Shown: positions 1 through 9,032, counted from the stretch's first letter. The stretch: DNA of 64,000 nucleotides from Saccharospirillum sp. (GCA_022565595.1 JAIUML010000019.1:21722-85721), one strand, 5' to 3'. Translations and numbers: made by a program. Notes: generated by a model from the letters alone, not told the origin.

Positions 1-928
1 AGTAGAGGTCCTCACGGAACTCGCCTTGCTGCACCTTGTGACCAAGGTTCTGGTGAGTCGCGGCGATGATGCGAACGTCGACCTTTTCTTCAGTGTCCTG
101 ACCAACAGGCCTGATCGAGCCGTCCTGCAAGGCGCGCAACAGCTTGGCTTGCAGCGGCAAAGGCATCTCGGCGATTTCATCCAGAAGCAGGGTGCCGCCA
201 TCCGCTTCCTGGAGCAGGCCCTTTCGGCTTTTGCGAGCGCCGGTGAAGGCGCCGGGGGCATGACCAAAGAATTCACTTTCCAGCAATTCTGTGGGAATGC
301 CGGCACAATTGACGGCGAGAAAGGGCTGATCGGCCCGGTCGCTTTCGGCGCAGAGCGCTCTTGCCACCAGTTCCTTGCCGGTGCCACTTTCCCCGGTGAT
401 CAGCACAGGCCCCTGGGCACGGCCGATCACCGCGATCTGCTCAAATAGCGTTCTCACCGCTGGGCTTTGACCCAGGATGCCGTGAAAGCCACTGTTCTGG
501 CTGAGTTGGCGGTAGCGATGCAACTCCTGGCGTAACCGTCGATGCTCGGCGACACGCTGAACGCTGAACTGAAAGTGTTCCAGGTCCAGAGGTTTGGTCA
601 GAAACTCATCCGCCCCGGCTTTGAGTGCTTCGACAGCCTGAGGCACACTGCCAAAGGCGGTAATGACGATGATGCTCGGGCGCTGTGCGCCAGGTTCGGT
701 GTTGGCGCGTTCGACGACGGCCTTGACCAGGTCCATGCCATTGCCATCGGGCAGGCGTAAATCGGTGATGATGATTTCTGCTCTGTGGTTTTCGAGCCAA
801 TGAAGGGCCTTGCTCAAGCGGTCGCATTCCTGCACCTGCCAACCGTTGGCTTCCAGCTCATCGGTGATCAGATGAGCCAGGGCGCCGTCGTCTTCAAGCA
901 ACAACAGAGGGCGTTTCAGCGCAGTCAT
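1..928 (-). CDS. Sigma-54-dependent response regulator, NtrC family (partial, C-terminus beyond window)
   Basis: Reading leftward from the ATG at 928, the first 309 codons are visible; the C-terminal DNA-binding domain lies outside the window. A receiver domain comes first, with acidic pocket LLEDD near residue 12, phospho-acceptor D56 in IITDLRLP and a conserved Lys in FLTKPLD. An AAA+ sigma-54 interaction domain follows, with Walker A GESGTGKE, the sigma-54 contact loop GAFTGA and Walker B-like [10 protein letters not shown]. By family it is phosphorylated by a partner kinase and activates sigma-54 promoters. Its ATG overlaps the stop of the upstream kinase by 4 nt (ATGA), so the two are a translationally coupled pair. 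The signal and target genes cannot be read from the sequence. Confidence 0.95.
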   Translation of the reverse strand, partial: MTALKRPLLLLEDDGALAHLITDELEANGWQVQECDRLSKALHWLENHRAEIIITDLRLPDGNGMDLVKAVVERANTEPGAQRPSIIVITAFGSVPQAVEALKAGADEFLTKPLDLEHFQFSVQRVAEHRRLRQELHRYRQLSQNSGFHGILGQSPAVRTLFEQIAVIGRAQGPVLITGESGTGKELVARALCAESDRADQPFLAVNCAGIPTELLESEFFGHAPGAFTGARKSRKGLLQEADGGTLLLDEIAEMPLPLQAKLLRALQDGSIRPVGQDTEEKVDVRIIAATHQNLGHKVQQGEFREDLY

Positions 929-2394
929 GATTGTGTCTCCTTGGCTGGGGCAGAGATGGCAAAGGTCAGGGTAAAGCAGGCGCCACCCAAGGCGCTGTCA
1001 CGGATGTCTATCTGACCCTGATGATCCCGAACCACTCGCTTGACGATGGCCAGGCCGAGGCCACTGCCTTCTCCCGGGTTCTTGGTGGAAAAGAAGGGCG
1101 TAAACAAGTCCTCCTTGTGTTCAGGGGTGATGCCGGGCCCGTCGTCTTCGACGCTCAGGGTCAAGGTCCTCTGTTCAGGTTGGGTTCTAAATTCCAGCAA
1201 GGCGTAGCGGTTCGGGCTGGCCTGAAGCGCATTGCGCAGCAGGTTGATCAGGGCCTGCTCCATGCTGAGGGCGTCGCACTCCAGCTCGCAGTCTGCTGTG
1301 CTCTTCACCTCTATTCGAGCGTCCGGGTATTCCTCTCGAACCAGTTCCGTGACGCCTTTGATCAGGTGCTTTACCGACAGAGATCGCCAGGGTTGACTGG
1401 ATCGTCGACCATAGGACAGTAATTGCTGGATGATGGCCGTCATTCTCTGACTTTGTTGGCGAATTTCGTTCAACTCTTTCAGCCCCTGTTCGTCCTGGAT
1501 ATGCCGTTTTAACCGTTGCGCGCGACCATCAACCACGCTCAGCGGTGCACCCAATTCATGCGCCACACCAGCAGACAGTTGCCCGATCGCCGCCAGAGTT
1601 TCGGCTTGCTGCAACCGCTTGGCCATGGCTTCGCGTTCCTGCTGCTGCTGGTTGGCTCGGTCTTCCGCAGCCTTGATGGCGTCGAGCATGCCATTGAGTG
1701 CTTTCGCCAGGCTATGAATTTCTCGGGGGCCTTGTCTGGGCGCGCGGTGGCTCAGGTCGCCTTCTTGCACACGCTGCATGCTTTCAACCAGTTGATCGAT
1801 TGGCCTGCCAATGGAGCGTTGGTGGGCAAGGCTGATGGCGCCAAAGAACAGCAAGGACAGGCCACCAAAACCGGACCAGGACCAGAGCTGAATGCGGTTC
1901 AGTTCCGCGCGAATATCGCTGCGCCGTCGGGTTACCTGCAGCACACCCAACGGATCTTCTTCAGCGGAATGGATCGGCAGGAAATGGGAGTAGACGTTGC
2001 GATGCCCTATTTGCTCGTACTGGGCGAATTCGCCTTCTTCGGTTTTGAGGATGGCGTCGCTGGTCTGAGTGCGGGAAGGGCTTACGCTGCCGAGACTGAC
2101 CAGGAGATTGCCCTCCCAATCAAAGAGGTAAGCACTGTAGACCTCGTTCAATTCAAAGACCGACGTCAGGCTGTTTTCCAATTGACGAAGGTCGTCGCGC
2201 TCCAGCGCATCCGATACCGGCACGCTGATGGCTTGCGCGAGCAGACGTAAATTCCCGTGCAGCCGAGCCTCGCTGAAGTAGTTGATCACGCTCAGGGCAC
2301 CGGCCAGTATCAAGGCCATGACCGCCAGAATCGGAAGGGTCACCTGGAGGTTCAGAGCAGTTCTCAAGCTCAGTACTTTCGACAGCAGTCGCAT
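925..2394 (-). CDS. Membrane sensor histidine kinase, NtrB/ZraS-like
   Basis: A 489-residue inner-membrane kinase with TM helix 1 at about residues 14-36, a periplasmic sensor region of about 130 residues, TM helix 2 at about 170-190 and then HAMP. The HisKA domain carries H-box [10 protein letters not shown] (His near 279). The HATPase domain has N-box [12 protein letters not shown]1 DDGPG and G2 GSGLGLAI. It should autophosphorylate and pass phosphate to the overlapping NtrC-type regulator. I chose the ATG at 2394 because a GGAG lies 5 nt upstream. An in-frame ATG at 2424 adds 10 residues but falls inside a palindrome (2416-2434). The sensor domain has no family I recognise, so the ligand is unknown. 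Confidence 0.93.
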   Translation of the reverse strand: MRLLSKVLSLRTALNLQVTLPILAVMALILAGALSVINYFSEARLHGNLRLLAQAISVPVSDALERDDLRQLENSLTSVFELNEVYSAYLFDWEGNLLVSLGSVSPSRTQTSDAILKTEEGEFAQYEQIGHRNVYSHFLPIHSAEEDPLGVLQVTRRRSDIRAELNRIQLWSWSGFGGLSLLFFGAISLAHQRSIGRPIDQLVESMQRVQEGDLSHRAPRQGPREIHSLAKALNGMLDAIKAAEDRANQQQQEREAMAKRLQQAETLAAIGQLSAGVAHELGAPLSVVDGRAQRLKRHIQDEQGLKELNEIRQQSQRMTAIIQQLLSYGRRSSQPWRSLSVKHLIKGVTELVREEYPDARIEVKSTADCELECDALSMEQALINLLRNALQASPNRYALLEFRTQPEQRTLTLSVEDDGPGITPEHKEDLFTPFFSTKNPGEGSGLGLAIVKRVVRDHQGQIDIRDSALGGACFTLTFAISAPAKETQS

Positions 2395-2415
2395 AAGCGC
2401 TCCATTCTTTGATAC

Positions 2416-2434
2416 ATGTGCCATATTGGCACAT
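2416..2434. promoter_or_regulatory. Palindromic operator candidate upstream of the histidine kinase
   Basis: Perfect inverted repeat with arms ATGTGCCA and TGGCACAT around the spacer TAT, 22-40 nt upstream of the preferred kinase start. No sigma-54 -24/-12 pair could be matched around it. The position suits an operator for the cognate regulator or another dimeric repressor. Confidence 0.45.
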
Positions 2435-2647
2435 AGAAAACGAAATGGTCAATGCGACTGGCTGATGAATGAGTCATTGAATCTTTGAAAATACCGATAA
2501 AACAATGACTTATGAGTTCTATTCGAACCTGGCATGAGCTCTGCAAAGCACAAGGTGTTCGCGGTATTACGGGCTTGAGCAGTCCAAAAGGTGCGTGATG
2601 CCATTCAAAGTGACACCAATGGCTGGAAATCAGCCAGGAGGCGACCA

Positions 2648-2779
2648 ATGAAGATCTTTCTGCAACTTTTGCTTGTCAGTGCCTTTACCCTGGGCATCGC
2701 CGCGTGCGGTGACTATGAGCCACCGGAAGGAGATGACTTCCCGGCACAGCAGGATGGTGGCGGTGATCCCGGCTTCTGA
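2648..2779 (+). CDS. Very small lipoprotein (43 aa)
   Basis: The ATG at 2648 is preceded by a perfect AGGAGG at 2636-2641. The product starts MKIFLQLLLVSAFTLG, a signal sequence ending in a lipobox (IAAC), so Cys19 would be lipidated and about 25 residues would remain as a short acidic, glycine- and proline-rich tail (GDYEPPEGDDF...). An in-frame ATG at 2591 would spoil the signal peptide and has no ribosome site. Its size recalls small lipoproteins such as LptM/YifL, which also have a PP motif soon after the Cys, but I cannot assign a function. It stands alone and is followed by a GC-rich hairpin. Confidence 0.65.
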   Translation: MKIFLQLLLVSAFTLGIAACGDYEPPEGDDFPAQQDGGGDPGF

Positions 2780-2810
2780 TGGCAGCGGGAGCCGTATTGT
2801 CCGGTTTCCA

Positions 2811-2830
2811 CCCCGGCTCGACAGCCGGGG
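2811..2830. terminator. GC-rich hairpin after the small lipoprotein gene
   Basis: Perfect 8-bp stem CCCCGGCT/AGCCGGGG with a CGAC loop, 31 nt after the lipoprotein stop. No T-run follows, so it is terminator-like at best, but it separates this gene from the next promoter. Confidence 0.4.
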
Positions 2831-2859
2831 GATACAAGGCATGCATGGAGATAGAGCAA

Positions 2860-2868
2860 TGATATAAT
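2860..2868 (+). promoter_or_regulatory. Extended -10 promoter of the ArfA-like gene
   Basis: TGATATAAT matches the extended -10 consensus TGnTATAAT exactly. There is no good -35, which fits the extended type. Transcription would start near 2875, inside the 30-bp palindrome at 2873-2902. Confidence 0.6.
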
Positions 2869-2872
2869 GCCT

Positions 2873-2902
2873 GGCTTCAGTCAAGGATCCTTGACTGAAG
2901 CC
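2873..2902. repeat. 30-bp perfect palindrome at the predicted transcription start
   Basis: The half-site GGCTTCAGTCAAGGA is followed directly by its exact reverse complement. In RNA it would give a stem of about 13 bp with a GAUC loop at the very 5' end of the ArfA-like mRNA. As DNA it could be an operator overlapping the start point. It ends 13 nt before the AGGAG ribosome site (2916-2920). Confidence 0.8.
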
Positions 2903-2929
2903 TACAAAGCTCATCAGGAGATTGTATCA

Positions 2930-3085
2930 ATGTCAAAGAACCAGAAAACCAGCACCCAGCACAGTCAAGTGAGACGCGATCTTCGCTCGCCCAAGTACCG
3001 CATGAGGGTGCTCGAGGACAAAACCCGCTACAACCGCAAGCGGCTCAAGAACGCCTCTTCAGAGCCGTATCGAAAGGCAGCCTGA
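2930..3085 (+). CDS. arfA: Probable alternative ribosome-rescue factor A, short form (51 aa)
   Basis: A small, very basic protein with an AGGAG 9 nt before the ATG. Its core SPKYRMRVLEDKTRYNRKRLK aligns with the conserved ArfA stretch (E. coli DPLFRQRVEKNKKGKG..RKGK): P, aromatic, R-x-R-V, then spaced Lys and an RK pair. ArfA rescues ribosomes stalled on non-stop mRNA by recruiting RF2 when trans-translation fails. In E. coli its own mRNA is cut or terminated at a hairpin inside the 3' coding region. Here too strong hairpins cover the last codons and the stop (3041-3104). The hydrophobic tail of full-length E. coli ArfA is absent. The alignment was done by eye over about 20 residues, so the family call is likely but not certain. 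Confidence 0.55.
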   Translation: MSKNQKTSTQHSQVRRDLRSPKYRMRVLEDKTRYNRKRLKNASSEPYRKAA

Positions 3086-3104
3086 GTAGCTGGTTTCCGA
3101 TACG
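3041..3104 (+). promoter_or_regulatory. Tandem RNA hairpins over the 3' end and stop codon of the ArfA-like gene
   Basis: Hairpin 1 pairs CGGCTC-AAGA (3041-3050) with TCTT-CA-GAGCCG (3056-3067). Hairpin 2 pairs CGTATCG (3066-3072) with CGATACG (3098-3104), with inner AAA/TTT and CAGC/GCTG pairs, and carries the TGA stop (3083-3085) in its loop. There is no U-run. The arrangement resembles arfA mRNA self-control, where cleavage or termination at a coding-region hairpin yields non-stop message. Confidence 0.5.
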
Positions 3105-3225
3105 ACTCTGTATGATGCCCTGTTCCCGCCTCACCTTTGCCAAGCCCAGTTTGTAAGCCTCCCTGTAGTTAACCCTGCCGTCCATGATAATCTGAGCGCT
3201 GTTTCAATTTAGTTGGGAGCCTACT

Positions 3226-5175
3226 GTGAGGCGCAGAACCGCACTGGTTAATCGACTTCGTTATTTGCTCGAACGGCAGTTCATCCGCGGCACCCGTTAT
3301 CAGCTATTGGTGATGGCGTTTCTGGTGCTGGGCATTTCTGTGCTGGGTGGCGTGCTGGCCTTCGGCACAGGCGATGAAGACGGCCTGCTCGATACGATCT
3401 GGTGGGCCTTTCTGCGCCTGACAGACCCGGGGTACCTGGGTGATGACGAAGGGGCCTGGCGTCGAGTGGTGTCGACCCTGTTGACCGTGTCCGGCTATGT
3501 GGTGTTCATGGGGGCCCTGATTGCCATTCTGACGCAATGGCTGGGCAGCCAAATGCGCCTGCTGGAGCGGGGGCTTACCCCAGTCAGCTTGTCTGGCCAC
3601 ATTGTGGTGTTGGGCTGGACGGACCGAACCCTGCCATTGCTGCGCGAACTGGTAGCGGCAGAAGGTCGGGTCAAGCGTTTCCTGCAACGGGTCGGTGGCG
3701 CTGGGCGATTGCGCCTGGTGGTCCTGACCGAAGAGTTGACCCCCGAGTTGGCTGAAGCCTTGCGCAATGATGCGGTGCTGGGCCCTAACCTGGATTCCGT
3801 TATCCTTCGATCTGGCTCCTCGCTGAACAACGAACACCTCAACCGGGCTGCCTGTGATCGGGCTGCGGCGATCATCCTGCCTGCGCGCAGAACCTCGCGC
3901 TCGTCTTCCGAATCGTCTGATGTGGAAACCATCAAGACCCTGCTGGCGCTGAATGGACAGACCAATGAGGATACCCGCAAACGGCCCTATGTCGTCGCTG
4001 AAATCCAAAGCCCCACCAAGGTCGGCGTTGCGCGTCGGGCCTACCAGGGGCCACTGGAAGTGGTCGCTGGTGATGTGTCCATCAGTCGCTTGATGGTTCA
4101 GAACCTGCGCCACCCCGGCTTGTCTGCTGTCTATAACGAATTGCTCAGTCATGGCGTGGGGCAGAATTTTTATATCTTGCGTGATCTGCCCATTGGCGGA
4201 CAGACCGTTGCCGAAGTCCGCGCCCGTTTGACGCAAAGTATTCTGTGCGGTGTGGTCCGTGGTACGGATGAAGCGTTCGAGGTCACCATGAACCCGCAAG
4301 GGGATCTATCTATTGATGAGAGTGATGCCCTGGTCGTGCTGGCACCCGATGTCGACATGGCCCGAACATTGGCACCTTCAGCGACGCTCTCGGTGCCCCA
4401 ACCGCTATATCGGTCTGACGTTGCCACCCTTGGGATGCAGTCTCATTTGCGCGTTCTGCTGGTGGGCTGGAGCAGTAAGGTGGCCTTGCTGGTCAAGGAG
4501 TTCTCGACCTACAAGGACAGCCAGTTCGAGATTGATGTCTTGTCCAGCCGCTCAGCCGAGGAGCGACAGCAGTGGTTGCAAGCGGAGGTTCCCGACAGCG
4601 CTTTGAACATTCGACATCTGGTGGGAGAAGTCACTTCGGCGCGACAATGGCGGAAACTGGATCTGACGCAATACGACAGTGTTCTGTTTCTCAGCAGCGA
4701 CCGCTGGCAATCCGAAGAAGAAGCCGATGCTCGTACCCTGGTGGGTTTTCTGCAATGGCAGGGCGTGTCCAGTGAGTTGGGCGAACGCCCTCTCTGTTTG
4801 CTGGAACTGGCGGATGCGGAAAACGAGACACTGTTGACTGGCCTTGAAGGCGAGACGCTGATCAGCCCAATGCTGACCAGTCACTTCATGGTTCAAGTAG
4901 CCTTGCGTCGTGAAATGCGCCCCATCTTCGATGCCTTGTTCAGTGCTGGTGGACCGGAGATTACACTGCCGACCCTGGCGGAACTGGGGCTCGAGTCAGG
5001 TCAATACAGATGGTCGTCACTGGTCGACAGATTAGCCAAACTCGGGGCAACAGGGCTTGGCGTAAAAATCGACTCGATCAAGGGTGAGCAGTTGCTGCTC
5101 AACCCTGAGTTGTCTGCCAGTTTTGAACTGAGCTCGACCGATCGAGTCGTAGTGTTGCTGCAAACGAATCTTTGA
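3226..5175 (+). CDS. CASTOR/POLLUX-type ion channel protein with two RCK-like domains
   Basis: The 649-residue protein has TM helix 1 at about 22-46, a pore loop with WWAFLRLTDPGYLGDD near 60-75 and TM helix 2 at about 87-109. Two Rossmann-like RCK modules follow, beginning HIVVLGWTDRTLPLL (near 125) and LRVLLVGWSSKVALL (near 408). This matches bacterial relatives of the plant CASTOR/POLLUX (DMI1) channels, inner-membrane cation channels gated by a cytoplasmic ring. The filter reads TDPGYLG rather than the potassium-channel TVGYG, so ion preference is open. The start is GTG 3226 with a weak GGGAG about 8 nt upstream. It is monocistronic and convergent with gcvP. Confidence 0.8.
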   Translation: MRRRTALVNRLRYLLERQFIRGTRYQLLVMAFLVLGISVLGGVLAFGTGDEDGLLDTIWWAFLRLTDPGYLGDDEGAWRRVVSTLLTVSGYVVFMGALIAILTQWLGSQMRLLERGLTPVSLSGHIVVLGWTDRTLPLLRELVAAEGRVKRFLQRVGGAGRLRLVVLTEELTPELAEALRNDAVLGPNLDSVILRSGSSLNNEHLNRAACDRAAAIILPARRTSRSSSESSDVETIKTLLALNGQTNEDTRKRPYVVAEIQSPTKVGVARRAYQGPLEVVAGDVSISRLMVQNLRHPGLSAVYNELLSHGVGQNFYILRDLPIGGQTVAEVRARLTQSILCGVVRGTDEAFEVTMNPQGDLSIDESDALVVLAPDVDMARTLAPSATLSVPQPLYRSDVATLGMQSHLRVLLVGWSSKVALLVKEFSTYKDSQFEIDVLSSRSAEERQQWLQAEVPDSALNIRHLVGEVTSARQWRKLDLTQYDSVLFLSSDRWQSEEEADARTLVGFLQWQGVSSELGERPLCLLELADAENETLLTGLEGETLISPMLTSHFMVQVALRREMRPIFDALFSAGGPEITLPTLAELGLESGQYRWSSLVDRLAKLGATGLGVKIDSIKGEQLLLNPELSASFELSSTDRVVVLLQTNL

Positions 5176-5190
5176 AATATTTGGTTTCAA

Positions 5191-5258
5191 GATCCCCGGT
5201 CAAGGCAAGGAAGCTACTTGGTGAAATCAGTAGCAGGCTGGCCCCGACCATCGGGATC
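5191..5258. terminator. Imperfect inverted repeat between convergent channel gene and gcvP
   Basis: Outer arms GATCCCCGGTC and GACC-AT-CGGGATC enclose a second stem GCTACT/AGTAGC. It fills the gap between two converging genes, where a bidirectional terminator is expected, but has no clear T-run. Confidence 0.3.
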
Positions 5259-5315
5259 ATTCGGCTTTAGCGTTGTCGCACTTCTGTCAATGGGTTCCGT
5301 TTTAACCCTGAGTGA

Positions 5316-8192
5316 TCAACGGTAGTTTTCAATACTCGGGCAACTGCACACCAGGTTGCGATCGCCATAGACATTGTCGACCCGATTCACCGCAGGCCAG
5401 TATTTGGCCGTACGCATGGCCTGGCTTGGGAATACAGCCGTTTCGCGGCTGTAGGGCCTGTCCCAGTCTTCAACAAGGTCTGCCTGGGTGTGCGGCGCAC
5501 GTACCAGCGGGTTGTTGTCCACTGGCCATTCACCCTGTTTTACTTTATCCATCTCCTGACGGATACCGATCATCGCCTCTGCAAACCGATCCAGCTCCAC
5601 TTTGGATTCCGATTCCGTAGGTTCGATCATCAAGGTGCCCGGCACCGGGAACGACATGGTAGGCGCGTGGAAACCGTAATCCATCAGACGCTTGGCAATG
5701 TCTTCTTCGGTTATGCCGGTTTCGGCCTTCAGCGGCCGAATGTCGATGATGCACTCATGCGCCACTCGCTTGTTGCGACCCCGATAGAGAATGGGGTAGT
5801 GGGGCGCCAGGCGTTCGGCCAGATAGTTGGCGCCGAGAATGGCGATCTCGCTGGCAGCCCGTAGCCCGCTTTTACCCAGCATGCGGTTGTACATCCAGGT
5901 AATGGGCAGAATGCTGGCCGAGCCAAAGGGCGCGGCCGAAACAGCACCAGTGCCATCGCCTTGGGTGGTGTGGCCGGGCAGGTAAGGTGCCAGGTGCGCT
6001 TTCACGCCAATAGGTCCCATGCCCGGGCCACCGCCGCCGTGAGGGATGGCGAAGGTCTTGTGCAGGTTGAGGTGAGACACATCCGAGCCGATCAAACCTG
6101 GCTGAGTCAGGCCGACCTGAGCATTGAGGTTGGCGCCATCCAGATAGACCTGACCACCGTGCTGATGAACAATGTCGCACAGCGTCTTCACGCCTTCTTC
6201 GTACACCCCATGGGTTGAGGGGTAGGTGATCATGCATGCGCTCAAACGGTCGCCTGCGGCCTCGGCCTTGGTGCGCAGGTCGTCGAGGTCCGCGTTGCCA
6301 TTGTCGTCGCAGTCGACGATCACCACCTTCATGTTCATCATCGCTGCCGAGGCCGGGTTGGTGCCGTGGGCGGAAGCAGGAATCAGACAGACATTGCGCT
6401 CAGCTTCCCCGCGCGCCTCATGGTAACGGCGAATGGCCAGCAAGCCGGCGTACTCGCCCTGGGCACCGGAGTTCGGCTGCAAGGAAATGGCATCGTAGCC
6501 GGTGATCTCGGCCAGGTCGCGTTCCAGGTCCGCCAGCAGGCGCTGGTAGCCTTTCGTTTGCTCGGCCGGTGCAAAGGGGTGCAGGTTGGCAAACTCGGGC
6601 CAGCTGACCGGCATCATTTCGGCCGCAGCATTCAATTTCATGGTACAGGAGCCAAGCGGGATCATGCCGTGCACCAGCGAATAATCCTTGTTCTCGAGGC
6701 GTTTGATGTAACGCATCAACTCGGTTTCGCTGTGGTACTGGTTGAACACCGGGTGGGTCAGCACCGCATCGCTGCGACGCAGGCTGTCCGGCAAGGCCGT
6801 ATCGTCAGTGGCAAGCAGGCTGGCATCCAGGCCGGCGATGTCCAGGCCGTGATCCTTGCCGATAATCAGCTCAAACAACTGTGCCAGGTCGGCCTCGGTG
6901 GTGGTCTCGTCCAGGCTAAGGGCGACTTCGTTGTCACTGAAGCGGCGCAAGTTGCAGCCTGCGGCCAGAGCGCGCTCGTAGAGCCCTTCCGGTGCAGCAA
7001 TGGTCAGCGTATCGAAGAAATGCTCGGCGGTTTTTATACCGTGTTGTTCAAGGCCTTTAGCCAGTAGGGCCGTCAACCGATGCGTGCGCTCGGCAATGGC
7101 ACGCAAGCCCTCAGGGCCATGGTAGACCGCGTAAAAGGCGGCCAGGTTGGCCAACAGCGCCTGGGCCGTACAGATGTTGGACGTCGCCTTCTCGCGCCGA
7201 ATGTGCTGCTCGCGCGTCTGCATCGCCATACGCAGGGCGGTCTCGCCGCGCGCATCGATGGAAACCCCGATAATGCGCCCCGGCACCTGACGCTTGAGCG
7301 CATCAGAAGCCGCGAAAAAGGCCGCGTGCGGGCCACCAAAACCCATGGGTACGCCAAAGCGTTGAGCTGACCCAAAAACAATGTCGGCACCCAGTTCGCC
7401 GGGCGATTTCAGCAGCACAAGAGCCAACAGATCGCTGGCCACCGCCACCATGGCGCCTTGCTGTTTGGCCGCCTGAATCAGGGGTGCGAGGTCAGTGACT
7501 TCACCACGGGTATTGGGGTACTGAAACAGGGCGCCAAAAGGTTGATGCTTGTCGATGTCGCTCGCGGGCGCAACAATCAGTTCGAAACCAAAGCCTTCGG
7601 CGCGAGTGCTCAACACGTCCAACGTTTGCGGATGCGTTTGCTCATCCACAAAGAATTGCAGGCTCTTTGACTTGCGGTTACCGCGTTGACACAAAGCCAT
7701 GGCTTCAGCGGCGGCCGTTGCTTCGTCCAGCAGGGACGCATTGGCCAGCGCCATGCCGGTCAAATCCATCACCATCTGCTGGAAATTGAGCAGGGACTCC
7801 AGTCTGCCCTGAGATATCTCGGGCTGATAGGGCGTATAGGCGGTATACCAGCCGGGGTTTTCCAGCACATTGCGCGCAATAACCGGAGGAATATGAGTGT
7901 TGTAGTAACCCTGACCGATGTAGGACTTGTTGACCACGTTCATGGCCGCATAGTCAGCCAGCTCCGCCAGAGCCGCCTGCTCGGAGACACCATCGGCCAC
8001 AGCCAGGTCCCGCCCCAGGCGAATGTTGGCCGGTACGGATTGGTCGATCAATTCTTCCAGTCGGCTGACCCCGAGGGCCTCCAGCATGGCCGCTTGCTGG
8101 CCGGCGTCCGGACCCAGGTGGCGGTCGGTAAAGGTATGACCCTGCAACTGGGCCAGTGGTTTACGGGAAAACGGCAAAGCAGCGGTCATCAT
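5316..8192 (-). CDS. gcvP: Glycine dehydrogenase (aminomethyl-transferring), glycine cleavage P protein
   Basis: A 958-residue homodimeric-type P protein. It decarboxylates glycine with pyridoxal phosphate and loads the aminomethyl group onto lipoyl-GcvH. Recognisable parts are the N-terminal FTDRHLGPD, the glycine-rich [24 protein letters not shown] and the PLP-lysine motif [22 protein letters not shown]. Length is normal for the fused form. Two ATGs lie in tandem at 8192 and 8189; the second has the better distance to GGAG, so the start may be one codon later. It follows gcvH by 19 nt on the same strand, making gcvH-gcvP one transcription unit. Here gcvT is separate, on the opposite strand beyond the regulator. 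Confidence 0.98.
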   Translation of the reverse strand: MMTAALPFSRKPLAQLQGHTFTDRHLGPDAGQQAAMLEALGVSRLEELIDQSVPANIRLGRDLAVADGVSEQAALAELADYAAMNVVNKSYIGQGYYNTHIPPVIARNVLENPGWYTAYTPYQPEISQGRLESLLNFQQMVMDLTGMALANASLLDEATAAAEAMALCQRGNRKSKSLQFFVDEQTHPQTLDVLSTRAEGFGFELIVAPASDIDKHQPFGALFQYPNTRGEVTDLAPLIQAAKQQGAMVAVASDLLALVLLKSPGELGADIVFGSAQRFGVPMGFGGPHAAFFAASDALKRQVPGRIIGVSIDARGETALRMAMQTREQHIRREKATSNICTAQALLANLAAFYAVYHGPEGLRAIAERTHRLTALLAKGLEQHGIKTAEHFFDTLTIAAPEGLYERALAAGCNLRRFSDNEVALSLDETTTEADLAQLFELIIGKDHGLDIAGLDASLLATDDTALPDSLRRSDAVLTHPVFNQYHSETELMRYIKRLENKDYSLVHGMIPLGSCTMKLNAAAEMMPVSWPEFANLHPFAPAEQTKGYQRLLADLERDLAEITGYDAISLQPNSGAQGEYAGLLAIRRYHEARGEAERNVCLIPASAHGTNPASAAMMNMKVVIVDCDDNGNADLDDLRTKAEAAGDRLSACMITYPSTHGVYEEGVKTLCDIVHQHGGQVYLDGANLNAQVGLTQPGLIGSDVSHLNLHKTFAIPHGGGGPGMGPIGVKAHLAPYLPGHTTQGDGTGAVSAAPFGSASILPITWMYNRMLGKSGLRAASEIAILGANYLAERLAPHYPILYRGRNKRVAHECIIDIRPLKAETGITEEDIAKRLMDYGFHAPTMSFPVPGTLMIEPTESESKVELDRFAEAMIGIRQEMDKVKQGEWPVDNNPLVRAPHTQADLVEDWDRPYSRETAVFPSQAMRTAKYWPAVNRVDNVYGDRNLVCSCPSIENYR

Positions 8193-8211
8193 TCGCTCCA
8201 GGAAAAGGTGA

Positions 8212-8598
8212 TTACTCGGCCAGTGAGGCCAGATACTGATCAGCAGACAAGAGGCTTTCGAGCTCAGCCGGGTCGCTGACCTTCAAGCGCACCAACCAGC
8301 CCTCGCCATAGCAATCTTCATTGATGGTCTCGGGGGCATTCGCCAGCGCTTCATTCACTGCCAGCACCTCCCCGGAGATGGGGCTGTAAATGTCCGATGC
8401 CGCCTTGACCGACTCCACTACGGAAAACTCGCCACCCTGAGACAGCTCGGCACCCGGTTCCGGCAATTCGACAAAGACGATATCGCCCAGTTGGGCTTGA
8501 GCATGGTCGCTGATGCCAACAGTGACGGTGCCGTCCCCATTGTCCTTGAGCCATTCGTGGCTGGCGGCGTATTTCAGTTCTGCGGGGGTCTGGGTCAT
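8212..8598 (-). CDS. gcvH: Glycine cleavage system H protein
   Basis: The 128-residue lipoyl carrier shuttles the aminomethyl group between GcvP, GcvT and the L protein. The lipoyl-lysine motif [19 protein letters not shown] is intact and the start [18 protein letters not shown] aligns with the family. A longer reading frame extends upstream to 8760, but its extra residues come from the palindromic repeat, so ATG 8598 is correct. It is first gene of gcvHP. Its leader holds two large hairpin repeats (8658-8770 and 8852-8963) before the putative operator at 9033. Confidence 0.97.
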   Translation of the reverse strand: MTQTPAELKYAASHEWLKDNGDGTVTVGISDHAQAQLGDIVFVELPEPGAELSQGGEFSVVESVKAASDIYSPISGEVLAVNEALANAPETINEDCYGEGWLVRLKVSDPAELESLLSADQYLASLAE

Positions 8599-8657
8599 GT
8601 TTATATACTCCGGCAGGTATTTTCCTGCGGCCTGGTCAGGTTTGTGCGGCAAAACCC

Positions 8658-8770
8658 GCAGCCAGGGGTGGTTGGGGCCTTGAAGGGACGCTGTGAATAC
8701 GTCCGTGTAAGCTCGGCAGCAGACTTCCTGTCTGCTGACGCCCTTCAAAACCCCAACCACCCCTGTCTGC
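8658..8770. repeat. Composite hairpin element, copy A
   Basis: Arms CAGGGGTGGTTGGGG..TTGAAGGG (from 8663) and CCCTTCAA..CCCCAACCACCCCTG (to 8765) are complementary, plus GCAG/CTGC outside. The family core GACGCTGTGAATACGTCCGT.. is at 8687-8716, forward. An inner stem AGCAGAC/GTCTGCT with loop TTCCT follows. It lies in the gcvH leader. Confidence 0.8.
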
Positions 8771-8851
8771 TGGTGATATCAATCAAAATGGGAATCACCA
8801 TTAGCGTATTGGCGATTTAACCCCTTCGTTGTCAGATTGACTGCAGGCTGA

Positions 8852-8963
8852 GCGACGAGTACCGGGGTAGCCTCTGGAAGGGTGTCCACACCCATGGATG
8901 GGTGTGGTCGAGCCCCCAGGGATGGGTTTATGGCGTCCCTTCCAGGGGCTACCCCGGTAATCG
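8852..8963. repeat. Composite hairpin element, copy B (inverted)
   Basis: Arms ACCGGGGTAGCC-T-CTGGAAGGG and CCCTTCCAG-G-GGCTACCCCGGT differ from copy A yet pair with each other. The inner stem is CCACACCCAT/ATGGGTGTGG. The core is on the minus strand at about 8908-8937. It lies between copy A and the divergent gcv control region. Confidence 0.85.
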
Positions 8964-9032
8964 GCGCGAGTTTTGCCACGAGATTAAATTAAGCCGAAGA
9001 TTAGCAACAAGATCCACAATGAGCAACACGGA

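Noticed and set aside
1516..2250. Long rightward open frame (244 codons) opposite the histidine kinase
   Set aside because: It is the antisense shadow of a clearly conserved kinase and has no ribosome site or recognisable protein.
2427..2442. Sigma-54 promoter starting TGGCAC near the kinase
   Set aside because: The -12 element (TTGC) is missing at the required distance on both strands.
5192..5258. Strong rho-independent terminator between the channel gene and gcvP
   Set aside because: The stem is interrupted and lacks a T-run; kept only as a low-confidence convergent inverted repeat.
6366..7067. Rightward frame of 233 codons opposite gcvP
   Set aside because: Shadow of the P protein; composition reflects GC-rich codon complement.
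8599..8760. N-terminal extension of GcvH by 54 residues
   Set aside because: The added residues translate hairpin copy A; ATG 8598 matches the family start.
8773..8786. FNR/Anr-like box (minus strand TTGAT-N4-ATCAC)
   Set aside because: One mismatch to consensus, 175 nt from gcvH with a large hairpin between; could be chance and no other oxygen-control sign is present.
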